From positions 132,466,930 to 132,530,929 of the forward strand of contig NC_133123.1 of NCBI RefSeq assembly GCF_033568475.1: a stretch of DNA of 64,000 bases, given 5' to 3'. The notes below the pieces were generated by a model. That model was not told where the DNA came from. It did not search any database and saw nothing but the letters and a program-made list of their open reading frames with translations. Each line of letters begins with the position of its first letter. The first letter of the stretch is position 1. Positions 33,883-45,980 of this stretch are shown piece after piece. This DNA comes from Henckelia pumila. Its lineage: Eukaryota > Streptophyta > Magnoliopsida > Lamiales > Gesneriaceae. The position numbers were made by a program, and so were the translations under genes.

Positions 33883-36243
33883 TTAATGACGGTTCTTCGA
33901 ATAGATCAGAATATTGTCAATGAAGATAATGACGAACTCATCCAAATACCGCTGAAAGATACGATTCATCAGATCCATGAAAACTGCTGGAGCATTTGTC
34001 AAACCAAACGGCATGACTACGAACTCAAAATGCCCATATCTGGTTCTGAAAGCTGTCTTAGGCACATCCTCGTCGCGAACTCTCAGCTGATGATACCCTG
34101 ATCTCAGATCTATCTTCGAATACACTGAAGAACCCTGTAGTTGATCGAAAAGATCGTCGATCCTAGGTAGAGGATACTTGTTCTTGACCGTCGCTTGATT
34201 CAACTGGCGATAGTCGATGCAGAGTCGCATAGAACCGTCTTTCTTCCTCACAAAGAGCACTGGAGCACCCCAAGGCGATACGCTAGGTCGGATGTATCCC
34301 TTGGCAATCAAATCTTCTAACTGCTCCTTCAACTCTTTCAATTCTAACGGAGCCATCCGATAAGGTGCTTTCGAAATGGGCTGAGTACCTGGTGTAAGTT
34401 CGATGCTAAACTCAATCTCTCGAATCGGCGGCAAACCAGGAATCTCGTCTGGAAATATATCAGAAAACTCGCTAACCACCGGTATCTCAGTCAACTCAGG
34501 ACTAGACCTCTGAACATCCAATGCATAAATCAGGAATCCTTCTGCTCCTCTCTGAAGCAAACGAGACATGGACAACGCAGAAATCAAAGGAATCCTGGAT
34601 CGAGAACCCTTACCGAAAAACTTCCAATCATCTGCCATCTCAGGTCTGAAACAAACCACTTTCTGAAAGCAATCTACTGTCGCCCTATACTTGGTCAGAG
34701 CATCAATCCCGACAATACAGTCAAAGTCAGATAATCCAAGTACAATGCATTCAATCTCAATCGAATTCCCCTCGGATTCTAACACACAGTTACGGACCAT
34801 TCTCACCGAAATAATTCCTCCACCCAAAGGTGAAGTAATCGAAACAACATCAGATAATGGCTCAGCAAATAAATCATGCATCACGACAAATCTTTCAGAA
34901 ATAAAACAGTGAAAAGCACCCGTATCAATCAAAACAAACGCAGGATAATCAAAGATCGAACAGTTACCTGCTATCACGTCATTCGGAGCTGCATTGGCCT
35001 GATCCTCTGTCAGGGCAAACACCCTTGCCTGCTGTCGAGGAGGTTGGTTCTGATTCTGATTACCTCCCTGACGAGATTGATGCTGGGGCTGAAAAGAATG
35101 GACTGCAGAATCTGATCTCTTGGGCTGAGCTGGCGGTCGAGAAGAACTGCCGCTCTGAGCTCTATCGGATCCTCGTTGAGGACAGACTCTAGCAAAGTGA
35201 CCTGGCTGCTGGCAAATATTGCAACTACCAAACACGCCTCGACACTGATCACTTGGGTGGCGTCCTCCACACTTGCTACACGATGCTCCTGAAGACCCTG
35301 AATTCTGTCCAGAACTGAACTGTCTAGAGCCACTGGAACTCGATGAACTGTTCCCAGACTTCTTGAAATTCTTCCCCTTCGGCCGATACTGATCTCGCCT
35401 GTTTCTGCCACTGTTGCCTCCCTCAAACCTCTGAGGCTGATTCGACTGCTGAGAAGGTTGGTACTGATACTGGGATTGTTGCGGCTGAAACTGAACAGGC
35501 TGATTCGGAAAAGATATCTGTTGCTGCTGAGGAGCTACCTGATTACCTCGTTGCATCAAAATTCCGGCTTCGGCTCCCTTTGCCTGATCCATATCATCTG
35601 CAAAGTTGTTGGGTCTCCCGGTATTGACCAAGGTAAAGATCTCAGGATTCAAGCCATTGATAAAGTGATCGGCCTTGGCTTCCTCATGATCTGCAATATG
35701 AGGTGCAAACCTCAAGAGACTGTCAAACTTACTCACGTACTCCTCGATACTCAGATTCCCTTGCTTCAGATTCGAAAATTCGGCACCCTTTTCCTTTCGA
35801 TACGTGACCGGAAAGAACCGCTTGTAGAACTCGGCCTTGAACAAACTCCAAGTGATAACGGTGCCTCGATTCTCATTGGCCCTCTTGGTCGTGGTCCACC
35901 AATTCTTGGCAACACCCTGAAGCTGGTGAATAACTAACCTGATCCTGCGGTCATCAGTATAGTCGAGAGAATCAAAGAGCTGATCAATATCCTCTAGCCA
36001 ACTCTCACAGTCAACGGAGTTCTCGGTGCCAGTCAAGGTAGGCGGTCGGAAGGATCGAAATCTCTTCAATAGAGTCTCCATCGGGGTCGCAGTTGCATCA
36101 AACTGATCCACTCCGGTACTATCCTGATCATTCGGAGGAGTTATAACTGGCGGCGGATTCTCAGTAGAAGGAGGAGTCAAAGGTGATGGATTCTTTCTCA
36201 AAGATCGTCGAGGTGTCATCTGATAACAAAGGTTAGGACACAA
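33883..36243 (-). pseudogene. Gypsy gag-protease-RT polyprotein, 3'-truncated
   Basis: This is an open frame of 786 codons. The start is probably the second methionine (36219, MTPRRS), which fits the family better. Gag spans about 60-240. A glutamine- and serine-rich linker follows. Two Cys clusters follow: [13 protein letters not shown] at 322-334 and a CCHC knuckle [14 protein letters not shown] at 341-354. The retropepsin site DTGA is at 440-443. RT runs from about 625, with [15 protein letters not shown] and MPFGLTNAP present. The catalytic box reads FIDN (774-777) instead of FIDD, so a metal-binding Asp is lost. The frame ends six codons after the following LIYSK, where the element is broken. 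No RNase H or integrase is present. Not functional. Confidence 0.9.
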
Positions 36244-36525
36244 TATCTCAACTCAAACTAAATCTCAACCTCAAAACCTCGGTGTCCAAAACTCTGCTCT
36301 GAGAACCCATGAATCTCAATGATATTTGGAAACATATAATATCACATAATTCATGCTTTATAAATTAAATCACAACTCATGTAATTCAATTAATTCAAGA
36401 ATCGATAAAGCATGCTCGCACGTATTTGAAGTAATCATTTAAATAAATCAATCACATGCGAGAATTCAATTCATGCGAACTCGATCTACCCCGCTCACTC
36501 TAGTTCAAATCCAAGAATCTTATCT

Positions 36526-36536
36526 CTCTGATACCA
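36526..36536 (-). promoter_or_regulatory. Primer binding site (tRNA-iMet) of the gypsy element
   Basis: The minus strand reads TGGTATCAGAG, five bases downstream of the LTR end. It is complementary to the 3' end of initiator tRNA-Met. Confidence 0.8.
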
Positions 36537-36541
36537 CTTAA

Positions 36542-38504
36542 TGTGAGACCCCGTTTTTAATCTACTAATCTTGATTAATTAAACACAATCGAACACGAGA
36601 AGCCGCGGAAAAACGAATCAAATTTTTTTTTTTTACGGGTGAATAGTACCGCGCTCGATCGCACGAACTCGTGCGATCGAGCGCACTACAAAAGTGCAAT
36701 CTGCTGCCCGGGGGAAACAAGGGCTACGCTCGATCCTACGAACTCGTGGGATCGAGCGCACCCAAAAAAACAAGGTTGCTGCCCATAATTACAACAGAAC
36801 AGAAATGAGGCTAATCAAATCAATCCAAGCCATTCAATGCTTCAAAACAAATACATGCACTACGAATTCCACATGCATAATACAATACAGTACAAGTTGA
36901 AATACAAACTAAGTTCGACGATATCAATCAATCGACTAATCAAAATATCCAAGTTCAAAAGACACAACTCTACGACACGGCGTCTCACTTCTATCATTCT
37001 CACCCCAAGCTAACCCAAACGACTCGGTTCGGCTCCTGATCCTCCTGTTTCCAAGTACACATACAAACAAAGACAACAGCCGGATAACCCGGTTAGAAAT
37101 ATAATTTCTAAGTAAAAGGAACAAGCATACAATATCAGTTAAACATCTCATATCGAAATGTAACAATCATCAATAACTCAAAAGAGAGTGAATGTATGCA
37201 TGGCTTCAAAAGCTCGGGACTATCAAGTCAGATAATCGAAATATCAATCGGTACTTGGTTGGGATCCCGAGGCCAAGTCACTACAAAAACCCACCTACAC
37301 ACCCATTCGGGGCAGATGTCGCACGACTCAAACCCCTAGACTTCAGAGCAACTATAAGAAGTATTCTAGTACTTGGAAAAACTCGAAATCCAAGACCACT
37401 TCAATATAGCTCCCTAAATCGTCTAAATTCAAAACGAATTGAATATTCGGCTCAATATGAATGCAAGTGTAAACAACATAATCAATCAAGTTCAACGCCA
37501 GCAATTAACATGCAGTATGTGATTTTCGGGGCTCGAGAATAAATCGAACTCGAGTATTCTACCCCATTCGAATCAATGTCGTCTTTTACCTTTCAAGTCC
37601 GTCGAGGATTCAAATCTGAAAAATAACAACGAACTCAAATAAATAATCAATCGAATCACAACAATCGAAACAAAGAAATTCAATCAATATATCGTCTCCA
37701 ACTCTCGATTCGATTCAACTTCCAAGTTCAATCCAAACCCGAAACTCCAATCCAAATCTGAAAATGAAGAATATACGGATTCGGTATCAATCTACCAAGT
37801 CAATCAAACCCGGAAATCAAACCGAAACTAAACAACCGATAATCCAAACTCGATTTCGACGGCATAACGGCTATAAACGGTCAAACCAAAAATCTCCAAC
37901 AACAACAAACAATCCCAAACCATCCACATCATCTTCTAAACCAACCAAACAATCCAAAATCAATCAAATCCATCAAAATCCAACAACCCCATTTTCGAAT
38001 TAATACTCCAAAAATCATATAAAATCCAAACTTCGATCTTTTTCCAAACCGACTTCGAATACACGATCTATGCTAGCTCAAGCACAACATACTCCAAGAT
38101 TATCAAATTCTGACAACCCGACAAAAATCAAAATTCGAGGATCCTAGCAAAACTTACGTCAAAATGAAGCCCTCGTTGCGGTGATCGTGAATCTCAACTC
38201 GGAATGAAAATCTAACGGTCGGATAGTGCGAATCGGACGAAAGAAAAGCTTGAAGAATCGATCTTCATGGCTTCCAGATTTAGTACGTACGAAATGGAGA
38301 AGGGAGGAGGAAGGAGAAAAGGTTGATGTGATGGTGAAACAAGTTGCATGATATAATATATATAAAATCCCATTTTTGCATTTCGGTCCCTCAATTCTTC
38401 AAATTTTTCAAAATGACCCCCTGCGAATTATCAAACGGCCCTCAAATACTGAAAATCCTGATTATCTCAATTAAACTCAATTATGATAAAATCGGGGCAT
38501 TACA
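36542..38504 (-). repeat. 5' LTR of the truncated gypsy element (1963 bp)
   Basis: On the minus strand it starts TGTAATGCCCCGATTTTATC and ends GGGGTCTCACA; five bases later comes the primer site. A TATA-like tract lies at about 38350-38370, roughly 140 bp into the LTR. Near its far end (36650-36765) are two palindromes of the form GCTCGATCGCACGAAC-TCG-TGCGATCGAGC. Confidence 0.85.
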
Positions 38505-38816
38505 CCTTTGATCTGTTCATCGGGATAGGCTTATATCTGACGAATTCATATTCTTTGCCTTCCTTTTAAGTAAGACTGGCTTTGAGTTGATTTCTATCCC
38601 ACCATGCCAAAGGATGCTCGTTGTAACTTTTTTTGAGCCTCTTTTTGACATTTTCAAGGGATACTTTATTTTATAACTCTATATCTCTGTGATTTAGAGT
38701 TACCTTGAGAAGCTCCATATCCTCTATTTGGAGTTCTTGTTCTGTTGTTATTTTCAACATGGTTTCTCCAAACCTTCTTGGATCTTTCATTTTTGGGTGA
38801 AAGAAGTTGTCTTTTA
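38505..38816 (-). pseudogene. Remnant of the segment preceding viral reverse transcriptase
   Basis: Short pieces in more than one phase resemble the linker before caulimovirid RT. Most telling is EHPLAWWDRNQLKASLT near 38620-38570, followed after a stop by KEGKEYEFVRYKPIPMN. The HPLAWWDRNQ pattern is typical just upstream of the RT palm. The sequence ends at the gypsy LTR boundary at 38504, so no RT catalytic motif is present. Confidence 0.6.
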
Positions 38817-39239
38817 TCACCACGCTGGCTGCGAAATGTTATCGGTCGATAAAAAAGCAACCTTGAGTCTTTGAACGATAATTTTATGATCACAAATTGT
38901 AGTGAACATAAGTCTTCTTGACTCATTGTCTTGTGTGTACTTCTTAAACATTTGTAAGAAGTTATTTACTAACAGGATATCAGCTCCTGTATCATGGAAA
39001 TAGATTGGTGGTGTTTTTACCTTGTACCAAGGTGTTTGACCTGCACCTCCCATAAGGATCTCTGCTTGTTTTATTCCTTTGCAAAGAATTAAAATTCTTC
39101 GAGAGAAATCTCGTCTAGTAATTTTTGGCAATTCCTCTTCACATTCTTCAGGGAAGACTCCTCTTTTTGCTGTACAAATTCCTGCTCCCGAGTCAATATA
39201 AGCTGCAAAATACTCAGCCTTATATTGTTCATATAACAT
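38817..39239 (-). pseudogene. Viral aspartic protease domain
   Basis: Near the start, YIDSGAGICTAKRGVFPEE carries the D-S/T-G-A active-site triplet followed by the FPEE element typical of caulimovirid proteases. Further on, PPIYFHDTGADILLVNNFLQ gives the second conserved region before the C-terminal strand. Such proteases cut the viral polyprotein. The frame starts at an internal methionine, and its upstream part (IYIPIG) is in phase. It ends at a stop at 38817, whereas an intact virus would read on into RT. Confidence 0.8.
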
Positions 39240-39274
39240 CCCTATCGGAATGTATATGGAGAAAGGACTTGTTG

Positions 39275-39541
39275 TTATTTTTTAAAGGGATTACTAAATG
39301 GCCCTGCCATTTTTAACAGACTGTATTGTAACTCAGTAATCCGATTAAGACTATTTACCTTTAGTTTCCCTAAGGCCTCAGAAGGTAGAGTATGGTTACT
39401 CATTTCTACTTCTTCAATGCGTTCTAGTAAATCATGTTCATGACTTACTAATTTCAACTGTTGTTTCTTCCTCTGTCTGTGAACACAGTTCTCGAATCTG
39501 ATTAAGGGATTGTCCCTTATCCAATTCTCTTGGTTTTCCAT
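39275..39541 (-). pseudogene. Viral linker region with coiled coil
   Basis: This 88-codon frame lies between the protease-like domain and the true protease. Residues about 35-70 are helical and charged (HDLLERIEEVEMSNHTLPSE). I do not recognise a defined domain. It lies in a different phase from the protease frame that follows, so a frameshift or an ORF boundary separates them near 39275. Confidence 0.5.
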
Positions 39542-39574
39542 GTAGTAGAATTCTTATTGAATCCTCCAAGTCTT

Positions 39575-40167
39575 TTATTTTGCCATGAACTCTATTCCTT
39601 TTTCAAGGCGTTTCCATGGTTTATGGTCCTCCAGGAATTCTAGACCAAGAATGAGTTGATCCATTTCTTTTCCTGGAATTCCCCAGATTTGAACTTCCAA
39701 TTCTCCAATATTTATTACTCCTTGGTAAGTTCCTTTTTTCTGTTGTTCCAAATAGTAAATCGAGTTACAAGGGAACAAGTTCCGATGACTTGTAATTTCG
39801 AATACTATTTTCACTTCTTTCCATCCTTCTGGAGATCTAAGTTTTCCTATTATAGAAAACTCTTTTTCTTCTGGTGGAATTTCTTGAATAGGAGATTTGT
39901 CCCATCTCCTGCTTGTCATTCTGTCTCCTTGGAAAGATAACCTTCGGGGTTCTATTTTAAGGTCTCTATATAAAACCGGTTTGTCATAAATTTGAATGTT
40001 TGTTTCCTGAATTAAAGGAAACTCGATTCTTTCCAGGTATATTGCTTGAGCAACTTTCCCAAAGATCTCTGGAATTTCAATGAACTCATTTCTAATAAAT
40101 AATTTAGAATGATGAGTATTAGAAAGAGCATAAGAAATTTGATACGTAATAGAATATGGTCTATTAC
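39575..40167 (-). pseudogene. Movement protein C-terminal part plus protease-like domain
   Basis: An open phase continues from 40167 through SKLFIRNEFIEIP and QAIYLERIEFP, which are typical of the movement-protein C-terminal half. It goes on to a domain at about 39850-39590 that looks like a retropepsin fold without its active site. The C-terminal signature LILGLEFLEDHKPW is present, but where DTGA would be expected the sequence is ITSHRNLFPCN. The frame ends at a stop at 39575. It begins abruptly because the first half of the gene lies across the LTR-element insertion. Movement-protein identity is well supported; the inactive protease interpretation is inference. Confidence 0.65.
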
Positions 40168-41627
40168 TGTAGCGACCCTACCCGGGTCCACTACCTAATC
40201 AGAGTTAAGAGCATAATTAAACATGCATTAAATAAATCGCTGTGGAAGACTTAAATAAAAACATACCGGCAGAATACAACCGGTTAAACCAATTCGATTT
40301 ATAAAACCAAATCGAATAAATAGCCTAAAGGCAAAACCTACAGCTAATCCTGCTATCTTCACTGGTCGCTGGCTACTCCAAGCTCCTGGCGCTCAATCCT
40401 GCACCTACACCTGCCCCGTCGAATGGGGTGTCCAGGTACACAGAAAAGACTGGACGTGAGCTCTAAGCTTAATACGAAAGCACTGGATAAAACATACAAA
40501 TATGATGCATGCAAATGATAGGGTATCCATATCTGGGATAACTGTATACAACTGCTCAGTAATGGCGCCTAGGACATGAGTGGTACAACCCGGGGAGCAA
40601 ACCCTGCATACGCTGCTCATTCCTACAGGACGTGGACCGTGTCCCCCGATGCTAGCCACCCATGACCCGTCAGTCAATAGGCCCTAGACATCAACCGTCC
40701 AGACAGGGCTGAGCGACCCTACGTGGCTCATCTCACAAGATGGACAGACACAATATGATATGCACATGCTGCATAATGAATGACATACAAATTCAACATA
40801 TAAGCATGCAAAACCCACTGGCAATCTCAGTCTGTACTTGCATACATTACTACAGGCAGTTCCTAGCAGTCCCGCTCTAGGTTCCAAGCCTATATCAGCT
40901 CTACAATGCAAATATCCATACATCAATAATTAAGCTCTACAAGCCTTAATTAAGCTATTGCATACTCCTAAATAATTTTAAGGAGACCATAGCTATACCT
41001 GCGTCCGTCGTCAGCCCGCTGATGACAATTGCCTCAAAACTTAGGCACATCTCCGCCTCGACGTCGGGATCGCTATGCCACTTCTGGATTCCCAATAGGA
41101 TGCCTAGAACTCCCTAGATCTGAGTTAGAAGGCTTAGGAATCAGAGAGAAGAGAGGGAAAGGTGTACTTGAAAATGAAATCTCGGCCCCCTATTTATAGA
41201 CGGAGTTCGGAGCCTCCGAACCCGGTTCGGAACGTCCGAACACGATCGGAACCTCCGATTCCATCTTCGGAGCGTCCGATCGCCCAATATTACATCAGCC
41301 ATGACGTCACCTTGCTGACGTAAGCGATGACGTTTGCCCCGGTCCCGATCGGAACGTCCGATCTCACCGACGGAGCGTCCGATCCACTTCGGAGCCTCCG
41401 ATCTTGAGTTCGGATCCTCCGATCCAGTTCGGAGCCTCCTGACTTGGTTCGGAGCTTCCGAACCATCCGAACCCTTGGAACCTTCCCGGCTATTTTTGAG
41501 TGTCCTGAATCCATTTCTGAACTCCGTTAACCCATTTGGAATTTTTTTAATCATGTTTTACTTGATCTAAACATGATTACACGATTAATTATTCATTAAT
41601 CGTTAATTCTGGATACGGGTTACTACA
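40168..41627 (-). repeat. 3' LTR of the LARD-like element
   Basis: 1460 bp, same organisation as the 5' LTR. TATAAATA is at 41191-41198 and the palindrome cluster at 41203-41465. By eye it differs from the partner LTR at a few percent of positions, so insertion is not very recent. Confidence 0.9.
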
Positions 41628-44600
41628 TTCTCCCCCCCTTAAAAGATTTCGTCCTCGAAATCTAGGGTAAACCTCGAGAACGTACAAGAAACCCTTGCTC
41701 GAGTGTCTGGTCGAAATATCCTCTGACACACTCAGACTCCCGTCGAATTCTCTGCAAGCTTCATTAATGCTGAACCGCATTAATATTCTTTCACAGAATA
41801 TTACTACGCTACTGGTCGACAGTCGAACTTCCCTAGCGCTAGCGTATCGTAACACTGATACATCCTTCACTCGAACCACGATCTTCCTGACCACGAAGGA
41901 TACAATGCCCGCTTGATCAAGATTATCGTTTTAAAGGAAATCTTATACTGACGAAGACCAAGTCATAACCTGACTGGTTTACGACAATCGTCGAATCACT
42001 AATCAAATTAACCATCTAATGGTTCCAAAAGTTCTCGGTGCTCAACACCTCTAGTTAGAAACACTATTTCCAACACTGTGCCGACACAACAAAGCCCAAA
42101 TTTCTCCCCAAGAATCTAGTTGACACAAGGTCATACTACAACATAACTGCTTAACACGATTTCCAGACTGGCATCCTTCCCATGCCTTACCAAAGCAAAG
42201 AGCTTCCCAAGCAATACGGGGAATTCAATACCATGTCCAGTGCAAATCTCAGTTCACGTTTCTCAGTATAACTCAACACTATGCCTAGATGAAAACTATC
42301 ATCGATCACTAATAATGACACTAAGTCATCTCCTAGCCATTGGCCTTCGAAATCACGCATTCATTGCAATGGAAGTCATTACACCTCTGATGATCTGCAT
42401 CATCTCAACCATAGGTTATTCACCCATGAATCTCAATCGTTGGACATCCTCCTGATAGTTATACATACTCGCAATCACTGTACACACATCAAAACTAAGG
42501 CAAGCTCCCACCAATATACTCGACTGGGACATTTCACAGTGCACAGACATATGGAAACGCTTCCTATTTCGTCTCGAAATCGACAATCATTGCACCTGGT
42601 ATAACTCAACTCAAAGTCTCTGATAATACCATCAGCTCATACCAATCTCCCAAGGTTGAACATACTGATCCTGGAACTAAATCCCAACGGATTCTCAATA
42701 TTCAAATCGCTCCCTTGCCGAACGCATCAGTCTCAGCACTGAACGAACTAATTCATCGATTCCCTAGTCAATCCTGGGAAATACTTGTGCTCGAAGTAAC
42801 TTGCCACTCGACGCACATCCGAATATCGTTTATTGCTAACGTGCAATATTCTTGACAAAACAATCCGCATAGATGTGACTCACTGACTCGAAAGAACAAC
42901 TCGATCCGTCACGATCTTGCAAAATCTTCGTCCCCAAAGGCAACCTCGTTGGCTATTAAGTCGACCCTTAACTATCTCTGTCATTTCAGAGACATCGTTC
43001 ATCACACGCTAGAAGACTAGTGACACAATCCTGCTAGATCTTCGAGGATCAGATCCTAGCTAATGTCACACAGATCAGACAACTGATGTTTTCTTGCTAA
43101 TGTCCATTAGCATTTCCAACTATTCGTCGGATCCAACCACAACGGTACACATAGATGCCCTCACTTAACCGAAATATCCGGTCAACAATCTTCACTATTG
43201 TTATTCAATGGAAAACAACATGATCCTTTCCTGACCTATCGCTATCACTAAGCAATTGATTGGATCAATATCAGCTTCCTTCTTAACAAGAATGCATAAT
43301 CCTTGGAAATTACCAAATCCCTTGCTTGTCTCTACTGTCAAGTTAGCACCTAACTTGATCATACAAGTCAATCATAATCTTTCGGTAGATTAGTCCCTGG
43401 CAACCTAGAGACCCTAAATCATCCGAATTGTCAAATTCTCTGAGATGGTATCCAGTACTCATCCCATAAGCACTAAGCAATAAAATACTATCCCAAGTAC
43501 TCCTTAATTGCTACATCCTGATCAACCCTGATTGGCTCAACCAATCGAATTCGTCGATCTACTTAAGCTCGCACTTATCAGATCAAACCACCACTGATCA
43601 TCCAACCTACATGGCTCGGCCAATAACCATGACTCAGCTGCCACAAAGAACCATTTCCAAACGGTGTCAGATCACAGTACATAAGTAGTTTACTTGGCAC
43701 AAGTCCTACGCCTTTTCAGCACTACTAAACGCTGCTTCGTATTCTGAACTTTAATCATCCTAACTCTGACAGAGTTAGCCAATTGACACTAGTAGTCATT
43801 AGCACAATTCCCGTGCCACTTTAGCACTACTAATCGTTGTCTTGTTCACCCAAGGCAAACATCAAGATAAACTAAGCCCATTTCCATTCCATGGAAAATC
43901 CTACGCTCAACCTCTGAAAATATCAGACAGTACTTAGCGCAATCACCGGACTCACTATCCTTGCCTCGTTCATTCAGGATGAACATCGCAATTCGTCAAG
44001 TCCAAAGTTATACCTAAGGAATTCCAAAGATTCCCAACATTCCCGGACTTTCTCCTGATTATATCTCACGCTAAGATTGTGCAACAAATTAAGACTGAGG
44101 TAGCTTACCATGATAACCCACCTGGACAACCACCAAGGTTTCACGGTCATAGGCCATGCTTCCCCATATTTTAAATAGTCATATACAATCCTTAGCATAT
44201 GGTATAAACCATCACAGATGAAGTCGATCATCATGAAGTAATTCTCCTATTCGAGTCTAAGTCTTGAATCAGTATCCCATCCAGTATCTCGGATAATTCC
44301 TATCATAAGAAAATTCTAACCACAACTCTGATGACAACCCCTAGTCATCGTTGGTAGAAATCCGTCCACCTACTAGATCCACACGTATAGCAGTAACTTA
44401 AAGGTTAAAACCTATCTGCTCAGAGTACACACTTGTCAAGAAAATCCCTCCATGACTGGTTCCACAGCAGAATACTCAAACTATATCTCTGGCACACCAG
44501 ACGATATCAAACCATCGATATCAAACCTGATATTTAATCCTAGGTCATACCTCGTCGTGATTGTCACCAAATCCCTAGACTGAGTAGCCTTTCCACCGCC

Positions 44601-45963
44601 AATCCTGAAGCACGAAGGCTCCCAGATAACCTCTGAAGTACAAAGACTCCCAGAGTAATACTGGCATAGGGTCGCACCCCATCACGTCTAGTCCTGGTCA
44701 TAGTCCACAACTCTCGGCATATACTGGACCTGGTATCTCGATGAAAACCCATCATCACAAGTCTCAACCTAACAAAGGTCAGACAGCCTACTGTTCTCAA
44801 GGAAACAACCTAGAACAAAACCCAAATGTTCTAAACCGAACAATACCCTTAATGCCTCTAGATGAGTCCACTCATCGCTGGCACTAACTTAGTCCACCAA
44901 CTAACTAGGTCAAACCTAGGAAAACGCCTAGACTAACCACAAGTCAAACAGTCACAATCGGCCCACTCCAATCCCATGAGCTACAATAGTTGAACGCTAA
45001 TCAACTAAAACAATGCCAATCCTAGCAAAATCACTCGCAATCATTCATGAATTGCTGGATAAATAAAACATGTATCATTGCTTCCATTTATGTACAATTT
45101 CTCAATTACAATCCCATGTAATATATACAGTATTCAAAATACAATGAAATGTACAATCGAACTTGAAATGATACAACCTTAGTATGATGATTCATTACAA
45201 CTGAAATACTGTTTACAACTACATCAATACAGTATTTAAATCATCGTACTAGTCTTCGTTTCTTGAGCATGAAGCTTCTAATCGACACACGCATCGATAC
45301 AAGCATACTCCCGACCAAGTCTCTCTACATGTCCTCCTACGAAGAACTCTGGAGAAATGGCTCGTGATAGCTAACCAGCTATGCTCTGCGTCAGTGCATG
45401 TCAGTCGACCCCTTCTGCTCACGACCTACCATCAGTGTTCTTCTTGTAACCAAATCATGCTTCTGAACATGAAGTTTCCCGTGTGCCTACCGAAAGTATC
45501 GATATCAGCATACCGAAAAAACCATGTTCTGCATGAGGTTAAAGACCTCACGCTCGAAACCTGTCATGCTTTAGGCACTCGAGGCATTCTCTGGTGAAGG
45601 TCTATCTGACAATCTCTCCAACTACGACTGGAGAATCTTCAGAGTAGTGTCATCATGGTATGGACGATACAGATGCAAGCATCAAGTGCGTCCCATCCAA
45701 TGCTCTGCCACTGCCTCTGGCATCCGGTACTCGATCCAAAACTAGGATCCACATGAGTAGAAGTCTTGAAAACTCAAACACGATCCATCACTCCTGTCCG
45801 CACTTGCTGGAATCCCCTAAGCCAAATCTTTAGAAATCCTGCCGATGACGATAATCTCTGGGCAAACTAATTGCCGCATCATCACTTCTTCCAAGGTCTC
45901 ATCCATCCTATAAGGATAACCCAAAAGTTTCCTTACTATATCCCAAGTCTCTTGCATGCATAT
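41628..45963 (-). other. Noncoding interior of the LARD-like element
   Basis: About 4.3 kb of sequence with fairly even base composition and no frame longer than about 90 codons. Nothing resembles gag, protease, RT or integrase except the short terminal remnant near 41641-41665. Probably a conserved structural or packaging RNA region, or fully decayed coding sequence. Confidence 0.6.
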
Positions 45964-45975
45964 GCTCTGATACCA
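45964..45975 (-). promoter_or_regulatory. Primer binding site of the LARD-like element
   Basis: The minus strand reads TGGTATCAGAGC, an exact initiator tRNA-Met type site, five bases downstream of the 5' LTR end. Confidence 0.85.
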
Positions 45976-45980
45976 ATAAA

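Larger units (their letters stand above)
33880..38504 (-). mobile_element. Truncated Ty3/gypsy element (Tekay/Del-like chromovirus)
   Basis: The minus-strand order is 5' LTR (38504 to 36542), tRNA-Met primer site, then a gag-protease-RT frame that breaks off at about 33880. The missing part comprises the rest of RT, RNase H, integrase, PPT and 3' LTR. The right LTR edge (TGTAATGCCCCGATTTTATC on the minus strand) sits directly against endogenous pararetrovirus sequence, so this element landed in the viral insert. Its other flank was lost by deletion, and no target duplication can be seen. RT and gag motifs resemble the Tekay/Del branch. Confidence 0.85.

Noticed and set aside
35458-35937. 159-codon plus-strand frame
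   Set aside because: It is exactly antisense to the gypsy gag-pol frame, whose codon structure keeps it open.
40405-40926. Frames of 90 and 80 codons duplicated at 46218-46739
   Set aside because: These are the same LTR read twice; no protein resemblance.
41141-41570. 137-codon minus-strand frame (and its twin at 46954-47367), with a Ser/Arg-rich translation
   Set aside because: It lies in the LTR over the palindrome cluster; repetitiveness of the palindromes keeps the frame open, and both LTRs show it.
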